Source: Mansonella perstans
Taxonomy: Eukaryota; Nematoda; Chromadorea; Rhabditida; Onchocercidae
Assembly: GCA_037074765.1 (NCBI GenBank)
Contig: JBAMDO010000154.1
Span: 62,001-126,000 of the forward strand
Length of the DNA stretch: 64,000 bases
Reading direction: 5' to 3'
Shown here: piece after piece, positions 11,388 through 24,271 of the stretch
How positions within the stretch are numbered: the stretch's first letter is position 1
How the letters are laid out: each line of letters opens with the position of its first letter
The notes under the pieces: generated by a model
What the model was told of the DNA's origin: nothing
Seen by the model: the letters and a program-made list of their open reading frames with translations, nothing else
The model's database searches: none
Translations under genes and position numbers: made by a program

Positions 11388-14300
11388 TTCTGTTATGATT
11401 GCAGTCTCATAGTTATGATGGTTATGATTCTGTTTTGAGTCGTGATTTTGTTATAATTATAATTCTGCTAATTTTTTTCGCAAAATTTTAACTGATAAAC
11501 TTTGTGCCAAAAGTGATGTCAAATATTGAGAAGTTGGAAAAATGATGCATTATTATGACTTACTAACTAATTTATTAATTAAACAAAGCATTCTTATGAT
11601 AAATTATCAGTGAATGCGTCAAAAAAAGAAATAAAAAAGTTTGTCATTTGTCTCAACTTAAATTTTATTTCATTTTAGTAAAGTAATTAATTGATGTTTC
11701 GGTTTACTTGCTAATTTACAGGTTGTTTATGAATGGATTGCAATGGTTTCAATTTTTTAAATGAATATTTGAAATTTGAAATTGATAAGAAAAATAATGT
11801 AGATTGAATTTTCTATCAATAAGGCAAAGTGAACTTATTAAATTTCAATTTGATAATGGACAATATTATGTGATAATTTATTTCTCTATGATGTAAATAA
11901 AGTAGTATAAAAATAATTTAGGTCATCTATTTAAATAATATTTAAATCTATTTAAATAGATGACCGATGGTTAGTCTTGTATTTACAACGAAACAAGTCT
12001 CTAAAAAATGAGAAAAGTTGAGGAAAAAGATGAAAAGGACAAGAGAGAGAGAAAGAGAGAGAGAGAGGTAGAAAAAGAGAGGAAAATAGACTGAACTAAA
12101 TAAACAAATTGATATAAAAGTAAAATGGCATGATCGGTGGTTGCCAGGCAGCAATAAAAGTGATGACAGCAACTATTCATCTGTCAACCTATATGTTAAT
12201 CATCGCTTACAATTTTGATTTTCAAAATTTTCTAAAATTTCAAAAATAAATTGAAATTGAAATACTTGACATTTCTTATTGTCTAATTTTATATTGAAAT
12301 ATTCGATACATTCATTTATTTTTTTTAATGTATAAGTATGTATGAGCAGATCATTGTTAAAACATCGTAAATCAATGTATTATAATGATTCTTAAGAAGT
12401 ATCTTGTCACCATGGTAATGTGAGGTCACATATTGACAATGTCATATGTCACATATGGGAATGTCAAATGTATCGTGATTTAATTGTATATTGTTGTTTA
12501 AGGATGTGACGTAAGGCATATGATTGCACTGGAATGTTTTATAATTTTTAAAATTAGATTAGAGGGTAAGAAATGACTTAAATATTGACAAAGTACAAAT
12601 TTCATCTTCTTTTAGCTTCACTTAAATAATTTCGTAAAGTGTCACAAAATGTCCCAAATGAGCTTTGCCTAAGTAATTTAGTATGAATTAGTATCGCTGC
12701 TGCAAGAATACATTAAAAATTTCTCATTCATTGATGCAAAACTTTGCTCCATCATATATATCATTATGATTTTCAAAAATTTTTTCATACTTATTTCTCT
12801 CAAATTATTCTGTCCTTTAAATTAAATAGTCATTACCTTTTAAAAGTATAGAATTTAAAAAATAGTATTGTTTTAGTTAGACTGCAATTGAACAATTGAT
12901 ATTCAAGGTATTGAAAATTTTTGATCCTTAATTTGATTAACGATTAAATTTTAGAATGATTTATTAATTAATCTATTTATTTTACTTTAGAACTGAACAT
13001 TCTTCATTTTTGATTAAATTTTGGAACGATATCTGAATAAATTAACTGTTACATATTATATAACAATTTAATTTTTAATTTTTTATCTATTTAATTTATT
13101 AAATTATTTACATTCCTCAATTTTTTTTCTGCTATCCATTGTTCCTATTGAATTAATCGATAACTTTAAAGTATATGGGCAAATTTGTTTTGCCATTTTT
13201 ATGAATTTGTGAAAACAAAAATTTAGTACAGACAGAGAAAAAGCAAGGAACTTCAGTAGAATATCTTTCCCGTGAGGATCATCAACATTTAGAATGCAAG
13301 AGAGCCTGGTGGGACGCAACAATACCAATATGAAATATCGTGGCCATTTCAATTTAAAATGCATCAAATAGGAATGACTTTTTTATATGCCCTTTTCATA
13401 GCCATTATAATCGGTGTTTTTCTTTTTTTTTTTTTAACTACTTCTATTACTTTATAAACAGATATTTTATTCATAAAGTTGCTCATTAAAGAGTCATAAT
13501 TTTGCTTACAACTCTAATTTACATTTACAGTAAAAATTATTCAATTTTAATGCAAAATTTGAAAAAATTTTGCTTCATTTTACAGAAATGATTTTTAGTT
13601 CCATTTCAAAATAGCTCTACAAAGACAATTTGCATTTGCCTTAGTCAAATTTTTTGTTCGTTTTATTTTTGATTCCATTTGTGTGAATTTTTGGCAAATG
13701 ACAGATTTGAATTCAAATGATTTTATATTTTTTGCTTCATTTATGAAAATGATTGATGATAGTGTGAAGCGAAAATGTCATTGAAAAAAAAGATAATAGA
13801 AAATTGAATTTGTTTTTCCATTTTTAATCTTCTATGGCATCTCTTTTGAACTTAATAAAGCAATCGAAGAATTTGTTGACTTTGTTTGTTTCGTAAAATT
13901 ATTTGCTCTCAAAATCTCTTATTGAATTATAAATCTCAATGTAAAAAAGCACAATTGTCACATAAAGAAAGCTTAAATTTAAACATTAATATTGCTCAGT
14001 AATTAATTCATTTGAATGAGTTCATATAATTGAAGAGTAATTTTTTGAATAACGAAGATTAATAAAATCAAAAATCCGTGAATTAGAAGATTGCAATTGT
14101 TTAATTATATTTTACGGTCATGATTTTTAATAACGTAATTCATTATCAGATCAAAATCACGTAATGAATTTAGGAATTTAGGATATTAACATAATGAATA
14201 TCATTTATAAGTTTTTTTCTAACTTTAATAATTGTATGACTTTCATGCTACACAACATTGTATCGCTGTTTTAGTTTATACTTTCAATGATTTCCCTTCT

Positions 14301-17300
14301 TTTTTATCTATCAGTGAAATGAAATGCATCTGTGTAATTAATATGATCAACTAAGTCAAGTGCTGTTAGGACTTATGAAATTTAAGTTCGATTTCACTAT
14401 CGGTTTTCAGAAATTTCAAGTTGTTAAGTTTATTAAAATGATATTCACGTAAAATAGAAACTCTTTCACTCATTGGAAATAGAAAGAAGAACTGTAAATG
14501 TGAAAATTTTGCATATAGAAAGAGAATGGAAAATAAAAATTGATTTCATATTTCATTTTTTTTTTTTTTTTGAGCTACCCAAACATGAAATTTCCACTTC
14601 AAACAAAAAAAACTGAAAATTGATGAGACGAGCAGAAATTTGTTTATCATTTCATGAATTGTTTTGGGACCAATTCAAAGTTTTATTCAAACTTTGAAAA
14701 CGTCATCCTCCATTCTTCCTTTCTTCTTTTCACCATTTTTCATACAAATATTCTTTCGGAATGATTTTTATGCAAATTATAACCATTTCCCATATCTGCG
14801 CTATAAGATAAATTTATATCATTTAATCATCATAAACACTAACATTCATTATTTGGACAATTATTGCATCTAAAAAAGAAATCACATTTTTTGCGAATAA
14901 ATTTCGAATTTCGAGGAATTGGTTTTTCCAAAAGAAAATTTTTAAAACATTTATAAAACAACAAAAAATGCACATAACATAAACGATACAATAAAAATCA
15001 CATGCAATTCTTATGGTAGGATTACAGTAATAACAAGCAGCATCATATATATGCTTCAAATACAGTTACAAAGTTTTGTTATTACACAACGATAAGTGTA
15101 ATAACACGAAAAAGGCAAAACAAAAACGCAATGTGAACAGCAAGTAGATGATGATCTGTGCGCTAATGTACAATTACGGTAATAAGGATTAAATTACTTA
15201 TATTTTTTCTTACCGTACTTGTAACATAAATATCACCATTACAAACATCGGAGTGTATTTTTTCTGTTGCCGTTAATTATACGGTAAATGATGTGTACGG
15301 TCGGAGCATAATTCTACTTATTGCTTATGCTATATAGTTTGTCGTTGTCATTTTTTAAAAATACATAGGCATGCCATTTTAAATCCCGATAATTTTTGTT
15401 GGTGACAATGAATTCTGGTGATGTTGAAACCATAAAAAAGTCAACTAACCTATCCTGCGTTCTAGTAGTTAATCAAAATTCTATTTATTTAAATTCAGAA
15501 TATATTTAATATCTGGGATGATTTGGAGTGATGAAATAAGAAAGATTTTCTAAGAAGTTACCATTATATCAGTGATACTTAGTTTCACTTAACTAATTAA
15601 TTCATTTCGCGTATTTTTGTTTATTTTTTGGTCATCTGGAAACTTTTTTTTTCGACATTGTTTTGTGAAATATGAAATATAATTGTTTCTCAGAATGAAT
15701 TACATATGAGCATTAGCAATGCTAGGATAAAATTCTTTCTTACAACCAATTTCTCGTATCCACTAGAAACGATTTTGATAATTTATTCAAAAAATTCAAA
15801 AATATCACAAAAAATTTAAGTTTGCTATTTATCCTTTTTTTGATTCATCGAATAATTTGTTCAAATAATTTTTTGTTTATTTAAATACAAAAATTTCAAT
15901 TCATTCTCTTCATGTTTCTTCATAATCAATTATTTATTCCAAATTAAATACAAATCACTTATCCTTCAATGAAGTAAACAAACGTAGCTATTTACATATA
16001 GAGTAATTATTTTGATGATGAAATTTTCAAAGAATTTTAATAAAGTAAACAAGTTAACAGTAGCAACATATTTCTAGCTTTTCTATGTGACAAATGCGCT
16101 TTTTTCTTTTCAATCCTGTTCTGATAGGAATAAAAATTTTTATTTAACTTTCTTTGCATCTTTCTTAATTTATGTTCATTTGTAAAATTCATATTTTTTT
16201 CATCAAAACATTAATTATTTTTTGTTAAAATTTCGATTTTGAATTATTTCAAAACTGTTCAAATAAATAGAACTTTGTATTATTATCATCGAGGAAAGAC
16301 AAAAAGCTACTCCTAGCTAAGCCACCTGCGCTTGTTGCTTGATTGTTTGATCAAACTTACATTTAAACTTCTTAACTGTAAATAAACATAAGTGTTAGAA
16401 TTTGTTTAGTGGAAAAATAATGATAGACTAAATTTAAAAAGTAATAGAGTATTAGGTAGAATGTATTAATCATTTCTCCCGACTTTTAGTATAAATTTGA
16501 CAAAAATGTTGGACATTACTTCGACTGATTTTATTGATTATTGTGAGTCTGTTGAAAATGCATCGATGAAATCAATCGATTGGACCGCACTCTAAGAAAA
16601 TGTTTTTGTTCAATAAACTACGATGTATGGTGCATTTATAGTCCATCTGTCTATCTGTCCCGGTGGATGTTAGAATTGACAGATGGTTGGTTTAAATTAT
16701 ACCTAACTTTAATATGATCAACGTTTTACCATAACAAAAATCATAAGTTGCGCGATGTTTCATCTCTGAATTATGATAAAGTTTTGAGAATATTGACATT
16801 ATTATCATTATACTGCAGGTAGGTTAAAGGTCAAGTTATTGAAATTATTAAATATGCTTTTGTATCAGTTTTGTATCAGTTCGATATTAAATGATATGGT
16901 TTTGGTAATGAATTATTTTAAAGAATAGATCATACACAAATCAGGCTTTATCATCAGTATGAATTAGGAATGATCGGAACAGATAATATAATATGATAAT
17001 AAATTGCACAATTAAATTTCGTTCAACTGTTCAATTTGTGCACTATTCGAAATATTATTCGTAAATTTTGCTCTTAATCGATTATTAATGGTAATTTAAA
17101 TTTGATAAAAAAAATTTACAAATTTGAATTTTTATGACTTAATGGATAAATTCAAGTAGTAACATTGATAGATATCTGCTTATCACCCATCCATAATCAG
17201 TAATTGTATTCCATTTGTTACTATTTTACGCCTAAATTGAACCCTTTCAATGGTACTAGTTAATATACCGAATAGATGACACAGATGACACATTTGTATG

Positions 17301-17329
17301 GCCATACATCCGGAGTGTGATGCATGTTT
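11388..17329. other. Gene-poor AT-rich intergenic DNA
   Basis: No gene can be supported. Contents include a GA-rich run (12040-12077), imperfect repeats around GTCACATAT/GTCATATG near 12420-12470, and an exon-like island at 13226-13333. In that island one + frame reads VEYLSREDHQHLECKRAW and ends in TGA, and the opposite strand is also open. I cannot link it to flanking exons. Other open frames look like random AT-rich reading. Confidence 0.45.
12040..12077. repeat. GA-rich microsatellite
   Basis: Interrupted (GA)n on the + strand. It produces a Leu/Ser-rich shadow frame on the minus strand that is not a gene. Confidence 0.8.
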
Positions 17330-17410
17330 TGTGTATGTGTATATGCGTGTGAATGTGTGTGTGTGTGTGTGTCTGTGTATATGTGTGTATGATTGTGTCT
17401 GTGCTTATGT
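17330..17410. repeat. GT-rich microsatellite
   Basis: Imperfect (GT)n with interruptions, centred on 17354-17372. The Cys/Val-rich open frame through it is an artefact of the repeat. Confidence 0.85.
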
Positions 17411-18117
17411 TTTTCTATCTGTATGTGCATGTCTGCTGTAAGTTTGCAAATTCTATAATATCATACGAATCGAAGCAAACTGTGACACCTTTAGCGACAT
17501 CAACCATCAGCGACACAGGAGCCACGTTGCACACCTTTAATATGAGTGTGTGCTACACATTGTTTTTATAATCAATTTACAATATTATTTAGCTGGAATA
17601 AATAGGCTAGGTAAATATTGTAATAATTAGGCACAAAAATTGAGGCCTCTACGGAGATCATACATTTTCATTAATTATTAGAACTTATGCTAATCGATTT
17701 TCATGAAATTAGTTGTGGAAATTACGGTAAGAATCGATTGATCTATTCATGCATTGATGTTGACAGAGAGATGATTTCTTCGTATTTATGTGATGAATAT
17801 TCCATTAAATTATATGACGTATGAAAACATCATTACATTCTGTCTGTTTGTTCAAAAAACAACAATAATTATATATCGAAATGAATGGATGCAATTTTTT
17901 GCTTGAAATTGCTATCTTTACCTTCATTCTTTCATTATCATTATTATCGTAATTATTGTTACCATCAATCATTTTATTTATTACCACTATCATATTTCCA
18001 GCTCTAAAATTCATCATTAATTCAAAATACGAAAGTTTCCCGTTTTTTTTTTTTTTTTTTTTTTTTTTCACTAACAAGAAACTCATTTATAACTATATTT
18101 GTAATCTCTGTATTCAG

Positions 18118-18267
18118 CAAGAAAAATTATTAGCGTCATCAGAAAACTTTTATCAAACACTTTCCATCGATGTTAGCCGACATATTTCAATCTTTAAAAA
18201 TAACATTTTTTCTTCACGACAATATCTGCAACGAAATATGCAACAATCAGTGCAATGGTACAACTAG
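18118..18267 (+). other. Possible terminal exon of an unrecognised gene
   Basis: After the sequence ATTCAG at about 18113-18118 an open frame of about 50 codons runs to TAG. Its composition is mixed (Gln, Ser, Arg, Asn, with a final NMQQSVQWYN) rather than the Phe/Ile/Lys bias of random AT-rich frames nearby. No upstream exon was found and no family is recognised. It could equally be chance. Confidence 0.25.
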
Positions 18268-19192
18268 TAGAATAGAAATGGGAGAAGTTTGGGAAGACAA
18301 ATAAAAATACTGAACTTTTCTGCTAGCAGCATCCAGTTCTCTTACATCCATTTTTCATCCAGGTCGATTGACAGTATTAGTAGAACTGCAATAAACAGCT
18401 GAATAGCTTTTTCAACCAGTTTTAGGCTTCGGCAGGATTTTTAGAATCAATAATAACCGAAGATTTTGTTGTAATAAACTACTATTCGGTATTTCTGAGA
18501 AGGTATATGGACATTGAGCGAGGAAATAATTGTCATTCGATATTAGTAACATCCTGATGCATTCATATTATCATTTTTTAATTAAATCACTTATACTAAT
18601 TAAGTGCAACTATTCAATTAAGTCTAATGAACATTGATAACTGGCATCATATGTTTTCTACATGAATAATCAAGGAATCATTATCAGTAAAGAATCGTGA
18701 TTTTAATCATCGTTATTGCATGATCATCAGATAGCTTCGCTTTTTAAACAGATCTATTCAACGAGCATTAAAATTTTGTCATGTTATTTCTAATTGGATC
18801 CTTTTTCTTTATCTATTCACTACGTATTTTTAATAGAACTAAGTGTCACTACAGCTTTATTGTTTAGATAATATCAAGTATCACAGAATGATAGTCTAGT
18901 CAAAGTGATGTAGATTATTGAGTCCAGTAAGCTAATTCAGATATTTAGACAATATCGAAGTAAATGGTACTTATTAAACTAAGAAATTTTTGCAAGTTTC
19001 CCATTTGGCTACGAAAAGTTTAGAAAGAACTTTTGAGCATTCTATTAAATTGTTTATTTTGTTAACAAATTTATTTTACATCTTGAAATGATTTTCAAAA
19101 TAGAATTAATAATTCCCATAAATTCCTTTAAGGTGGAAAATTTTTAATTTAATAGAGAGAATTAGCTGTAATTAGTAATTAGGCCATCTTTT

Positions 19193-19328
19193 ATCCTTAT
19201 AGGTAGGACCATAAATAAGATCGCACCATTAAATTTTGTCCCTATTTAATAGCCCTTTCTATCCTTATGAACAGGGCTGTAAATAAATGACCAGACCATC
19301 AAGTTCTTTACCCTATTTAGTAATCATT
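19193..19328. repeat. Two diverged tandem copies of about 68 bp
   Basis: The first copy, with ATCCTTATAGGTAGGACC, is followed at about 19261 by a second copy with ATCCTTATGAACAGGGCT. Both continue with a TAAATAA..GA and an ACCAT(T/C)AA block. The match is imperfect, so the duplication is old. No coding function is seen. Confidence 0.6.
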
Positions 19329-22054
19329 GAACTTAATATGAAATGTTAATCCCCATTACGAAGTCCATGTTTCTTCAACTATTGCTCTTTTTACTTATAA
19401 TTTCTTCTACAAAGAAAATTTCTTCAATTTATTTCGAAATAATTTTTTTTCAAATTGGATTTATTTCTTTTGCATTCATTTAGTCTTACATTGCATGCAA
19501 TTGCATTTTTTAAAAATTTTAATTTATACTTTACGAAAAAAAAATAATAACGGCTAATTTTGTTGAGATACCATTGTAATATATAAAAGTTTTTGTTAGC
19601 TCTAAGAGTCAGTTTTCGTTGGTGACATCACATTTCATGATAAATGAAAGGCAGGGAATATTTCTGACATTTGCAATTTAAAAACCTGAAATAATTATCG
19701 TTAGTGAAGGAAATTGCTTTAATTATAAGATAAGTGCTTTTCTTTTTTTTTAATTTAGTTTTGAAATTTTATTCAAATTATTAATGTAAATTAAAATTTA
19801 AATGAATGAAATTTATTAATAAATAAAAAATTTGGACTTAACTAATTGAAATTATGTCATGCAATAAGATGAATTGAATATCGATTTGCTTTTTTTCGTT
19901 TTCGTTCAGCGATGTTAGGTTATGAAATGTATGGAAAAGAAAATTAATTATTGTTTTTTGATTTCAGTAAAAATTCAGATTTTTCATTTTTCCTCATCAA
20001 CGATGGTAATGAATATGTTTTTACATAACGCGTTAATGCTCCTCTCAATGATACGATGGTAAAAAGCACAAAATTAATAATATATGTGAACAAATGGCGC
20101 AATTGTTTGAATCACTTGGTGAAATGGTTAGTTTAAATTGATTAGTGAAGTAATTAAAAAGCACAAAATTGTATAGCATTTTCTGACAATTTTATCAATT
20201 GACTGGGAAATATTGGAAATACGTTACTGTGATATTTGGGAATTTATTATGAAATTGAAATTGAAGCTATTTTTAATGAAATCATAGTGTTTAAGTAGTG
20301 AAATTCAAATTGTCTCCTGCTATCCTGCATGTATGGAAAAAATGGAAAAGCGAAACAAATTTGAAAGTTTTATTTCATTTGAATAATTTAACTTCGAAAT
20401 TACAGTTCGGAGAAGTTTAAAATAGAAATTTTGCAAAGTGTTTTTAGAATGAAATGAAAATCGGTGAAAAAATGAAATAGTCTTTTACTTTCAATAAAAA
20501 TGGTAATAATACTAATATCGATAAAGTACTTTCAAAATTATCCAAATGCGAATTTCTATTTGTGAAAATATGAAATATTTTGTTTGCTTTAATTCTATTG
20601 AAAATTGCTCTTTCAATGGAGCATTCTGAAATTGAAATGAGACAAAGGAATGGAGATAAATCAATGGATAGTTTCTATATTCAACATTTCAAACTGCTAT
20701 TATCAAGATCATTGGAGTGAAATTTTTACGTTTTCAAATGGATCATTTCTCAATTTTTTTTTTCGATTTTTACAATTTCGTTTTCTGAACATCTTTAAAA
20801 ATTTTGTTTATTACAATGAAATGTTCTTTAGAAAGTACTTTTTGTTATCAGAGATGCACAGCAGCTTAAAGCGTGTAAAAATTGACTTGTTATTTATATG
20901 CTTTAGGCCAACTAAACACATGGAGATGAAATAGGTAAGATAAATATGATGATATAAATTAACCACGGAAAATGAATTATTTGAGCTTTATTTTCGATCA
21001 AATACTTAATCGTTTTCATTTCTAACGTGTTTTTAATTATTTTAGAATGAATTGAAATTCATTTAATTTGAAGAAAAAATTTTTGAACTTTTGCTGTTTT
21101 GAAAATAAGTTATTTAACTAATAGGGAATTTGAAAAGGGATGAAATTATCAATGAATTGAGATGAGAAAAAGAAATTAAAAAAGGTCGATCAGAAAATTA
21201 GATTATATGGAATGACCAGAAATAAGGTGACATTGGGAAAATCCGAAAAGACCAATTGTAGCTGAATGGTTTGGATGCATACATATTATTATCCGGGAAA
21301 TCGGAAAGCTAAAGAAAGATTTTTATAGAAAAGGATTTATAAAAATGATTCGTTTGATAAATCTTACGAAAAACAAAAAATTCAAAAATTCAATCAAACA
21401 TTGTAAATAATTTGATGAAAATAATAGAAAGAGTGACAGGAGACGAAGAAAAATTAGCACACAATTTCTTTTCTAATTCGTAATTTTTTTTTTTTTTTTC
21501 AAAACAAAACAAATTCATACAATTTGTTACATTTCATTGACATTCGATGAAATATTGCTGCCTTCAGTAATTCGAAAATTTGATCAAATCTTTTAATTTA
21601 CCCTATCATTTCAATTTGGCAAACTTTATGTCTTCCATTTTTTTGTCATTTCTTAATTGAATTTTAATTTATTATTGAAATGGAATGATTATTTCATTTC
21701 AAATTTTTTATATATATGCATACATTAGCGTACATTGATGACGTATGTCTTCAAATGATACTTTCTAGAAATTTTCTATCGCTCCGTTTATTCCTTTGAA
21801 AGAGAGGAAATTTGAAATCATTATGAATAGCTGAAATGAATTACTCAAAATGAGTTGACTGACCCTTTGCATCATCTCTATGTAATTATAATTGAGATGA
21901 ATAACTTAAAATGAGCTACATTTAATGAATGGTTCAACTTTCAACGTGAACACGGCAAGTCCCATTCCTCTTACAATCAAGTGTGCAATCAACCTACTTT
22001 TCAGCATTCATTGCTCCGATTTTACTTGTTTTTTTTACTTTTTTTTTAAATCTT

Positions 22055-22208
22055 CAATATATATACACACACACACACATATACACATACACATACACAC
22101 TTACACATACACACACATACACATACACACGCATACACATACACACACATACACGTATACATACATATACATACACACATACAAACATACATTTACACAT
22201 ATACACAA
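22055..22208. repeat. (ACACAT)n-type CA-rich satellite
   Basis: About 150 bp of CA repeats interrupted by TA. The His/Thr/Tyr open frames that cross it are artefacts. Confidence 0.9.
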
Positions 22209-23448
22209 ACAATAATCATTTTTGTTCTGACAACATATTATCATTTGAAATTTTGAAAGAATCCTTTTTCAATTAAATTTTTTTCTACCATTAAAGAAGA
22301 TAAGATGGAAATATTATGTGAAAGTATCTGATACATGAATGATTAATTATTGCTCGCATTAAAATTCATCAAGTAGTTAGATTATAGGAATAATTAAGCA
22401 ATCATATGTGAAATGTGATATATATTAATGAATAGAGATATATTATTATTCATTTATCCAGCTGGCATATTTTTTAAATTACTTTGTTTTGCATTATTTT
22501 TTTCCCATAAAGTAGTCTCTTTTTTAGATCTTAATTAATTTTTAAAATTTTAAAATGAAATCTTTTCAAATAGTATTTTCAATATTTTAAGTATAAAACA
22601 TTCATCAATTTTTTATTCCAATACATTTTTAAATTATTCCAGAACAAATAAATATTTCAGTAATTTCATTTTGTACAATTTCAAGGATTACTTAAAATTG
22701 CAAAATTTGTAACGAAAATTCATTTGAAAAATTTTTAATTGTTATACTGCAATTCATGGAATTAAACATGAATAAGTTTTACCTTTTTATTATTGGTTAT
22801 CAGTTTCGATAATGCAACTTTTGAACTCAATTTTTTCCCTTTTTTAGCGTAAATAATTGAATATTGATTTGCAATATTTTCAATCGCTGTTGAAATGAAC
22901 TTAACCAGTAAGTTTTAGCAAAAGTTTAGTGAAAAGAAGCAATTAAATTATCGTTCGTTTCCTCAATGAATTACTTTAAAATCAATTAAACATAAACTAT
23001 TGTGTTGAAGATAACTAGTGTAAAAAGAATAGTTAAAATTTGTGTGTGTGTGTGTGTGAGAAGAGGAAAAAATTATTCGTATTTCAGATTTTAAAATGAA
23101 AAATTAAATCACTAATTTATTCCTTTATGCTAATGAGCAAATATGTAATTAGCTCTAATTTTTTGTCATCATATCGTTGAAACAATCTTTTATATATGGA
23201 AATTATCATATTTATCATTATTAATTAATATATTAAATTATTAATTAATTTATTTCCTAATTACAAATTTAATCTTCTCCGATATATTGTCCCTCTAATG
23301 CCTGAACATATCCTTTATTTAATATATTTCTATTATCTATCCTTCTCTTTAAAATGAATAAAATTATAGTTGATTTTATAATGACAGCTTGAACTTTTCA
23401 CAGTATCAATGGATGTACACCATGCGCATATACACGAGTATAAGACTT

Positions 23449-23595
<147 letters not shown>

Positions 23596-24202
23596 TACTA
23601 AACATACAGATGAATCATTGCACTTGAAATGAGTGAATGATGAATTGTGATGATGAGTCGCTTATTTATAAACCGGAAGAGAACCGGACAAATTCTGACA
23701 AAATACAAACATTTCTTTTCTTTCAACATTTTTTTCCTTTATCGTCAAATACACATAAATAGCAACAAATAGCAATTTTGTAAGTATCTTTAAATTTTTC
23801 ATTTATTCAAAAGTATTTTTTCTCAATGTATGTTAGCATTTAATTTTCTATAAAATTTTTAAATTAAAATTAATATATAAAGAAGCTAACTGATCAATCC
23901 TATTATCTGTAATCAATATTTTAGAATTCATTGAAGGTAAATACTTCTTGAATTAAATTGAAACTTTTAATTGCCATAACAATAAATGAGAAAAAATTCA
24001 TATTTTTATCTATTTAAAAATTTTTTCAATTGTTTCGATGCATCTACCTATTTTTATCTCTCTCTCGTTTTTTTTTTGAATTATTCACTTTGAAATAGTG
24101 ACATGTCATTACGATATTGTAGGATAAATATTTGTACTTATCCAAAAATTTAATAAAAAAGTTTGAAGTGATCAGAACAGCAATGACAAAAAGACAACAT
24201 CG

Positions 24203-24271
24203 CTATCATCATTATCATCATTACCATCATTATCATCATCATCATATCATCATCGTCATCATCATCATCAC
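24203..24271. repeat. (ATC)n/(ATT)n microsatellite
   Basis: Trinucleotide repeat. The minus-strand reading gives Asp and Met runs and is not a gene. Confidence 0.85.

Larger units (their letters stand above)
17411..22054. other. Gene-poor region with two exon-like islands and one short tandem duplication
   Basis: Mostly AT-rich. Two stretches look more coding than their surroundings. One is 17453-17571, where either strand could be read. The other is 18118-18267, where a pyrimidine-poor but plausible acceptor is followed by an open frame including LASSENFYQTLSIDVSRHI and ending in TAG. Neither has a recognised domain or in-phase partner. A pair of diverged copies of about 68 bp lies at 19193-19328. 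I see no RNA gene and no other gene here. Confidence 0.35.

Noticed and set aside
20650..20934. Phe-rich + frame of 94 codons
   Set aside because: Composition is that of random AT-rich DNA, with no motif, splice sites or neighbours in phase.
21925..22276. Thr/His/Tyr-rich open frames of about 95 codons
   Set aside because: They cross the CA-rich satellite and have no splice-flanked or conserved part.
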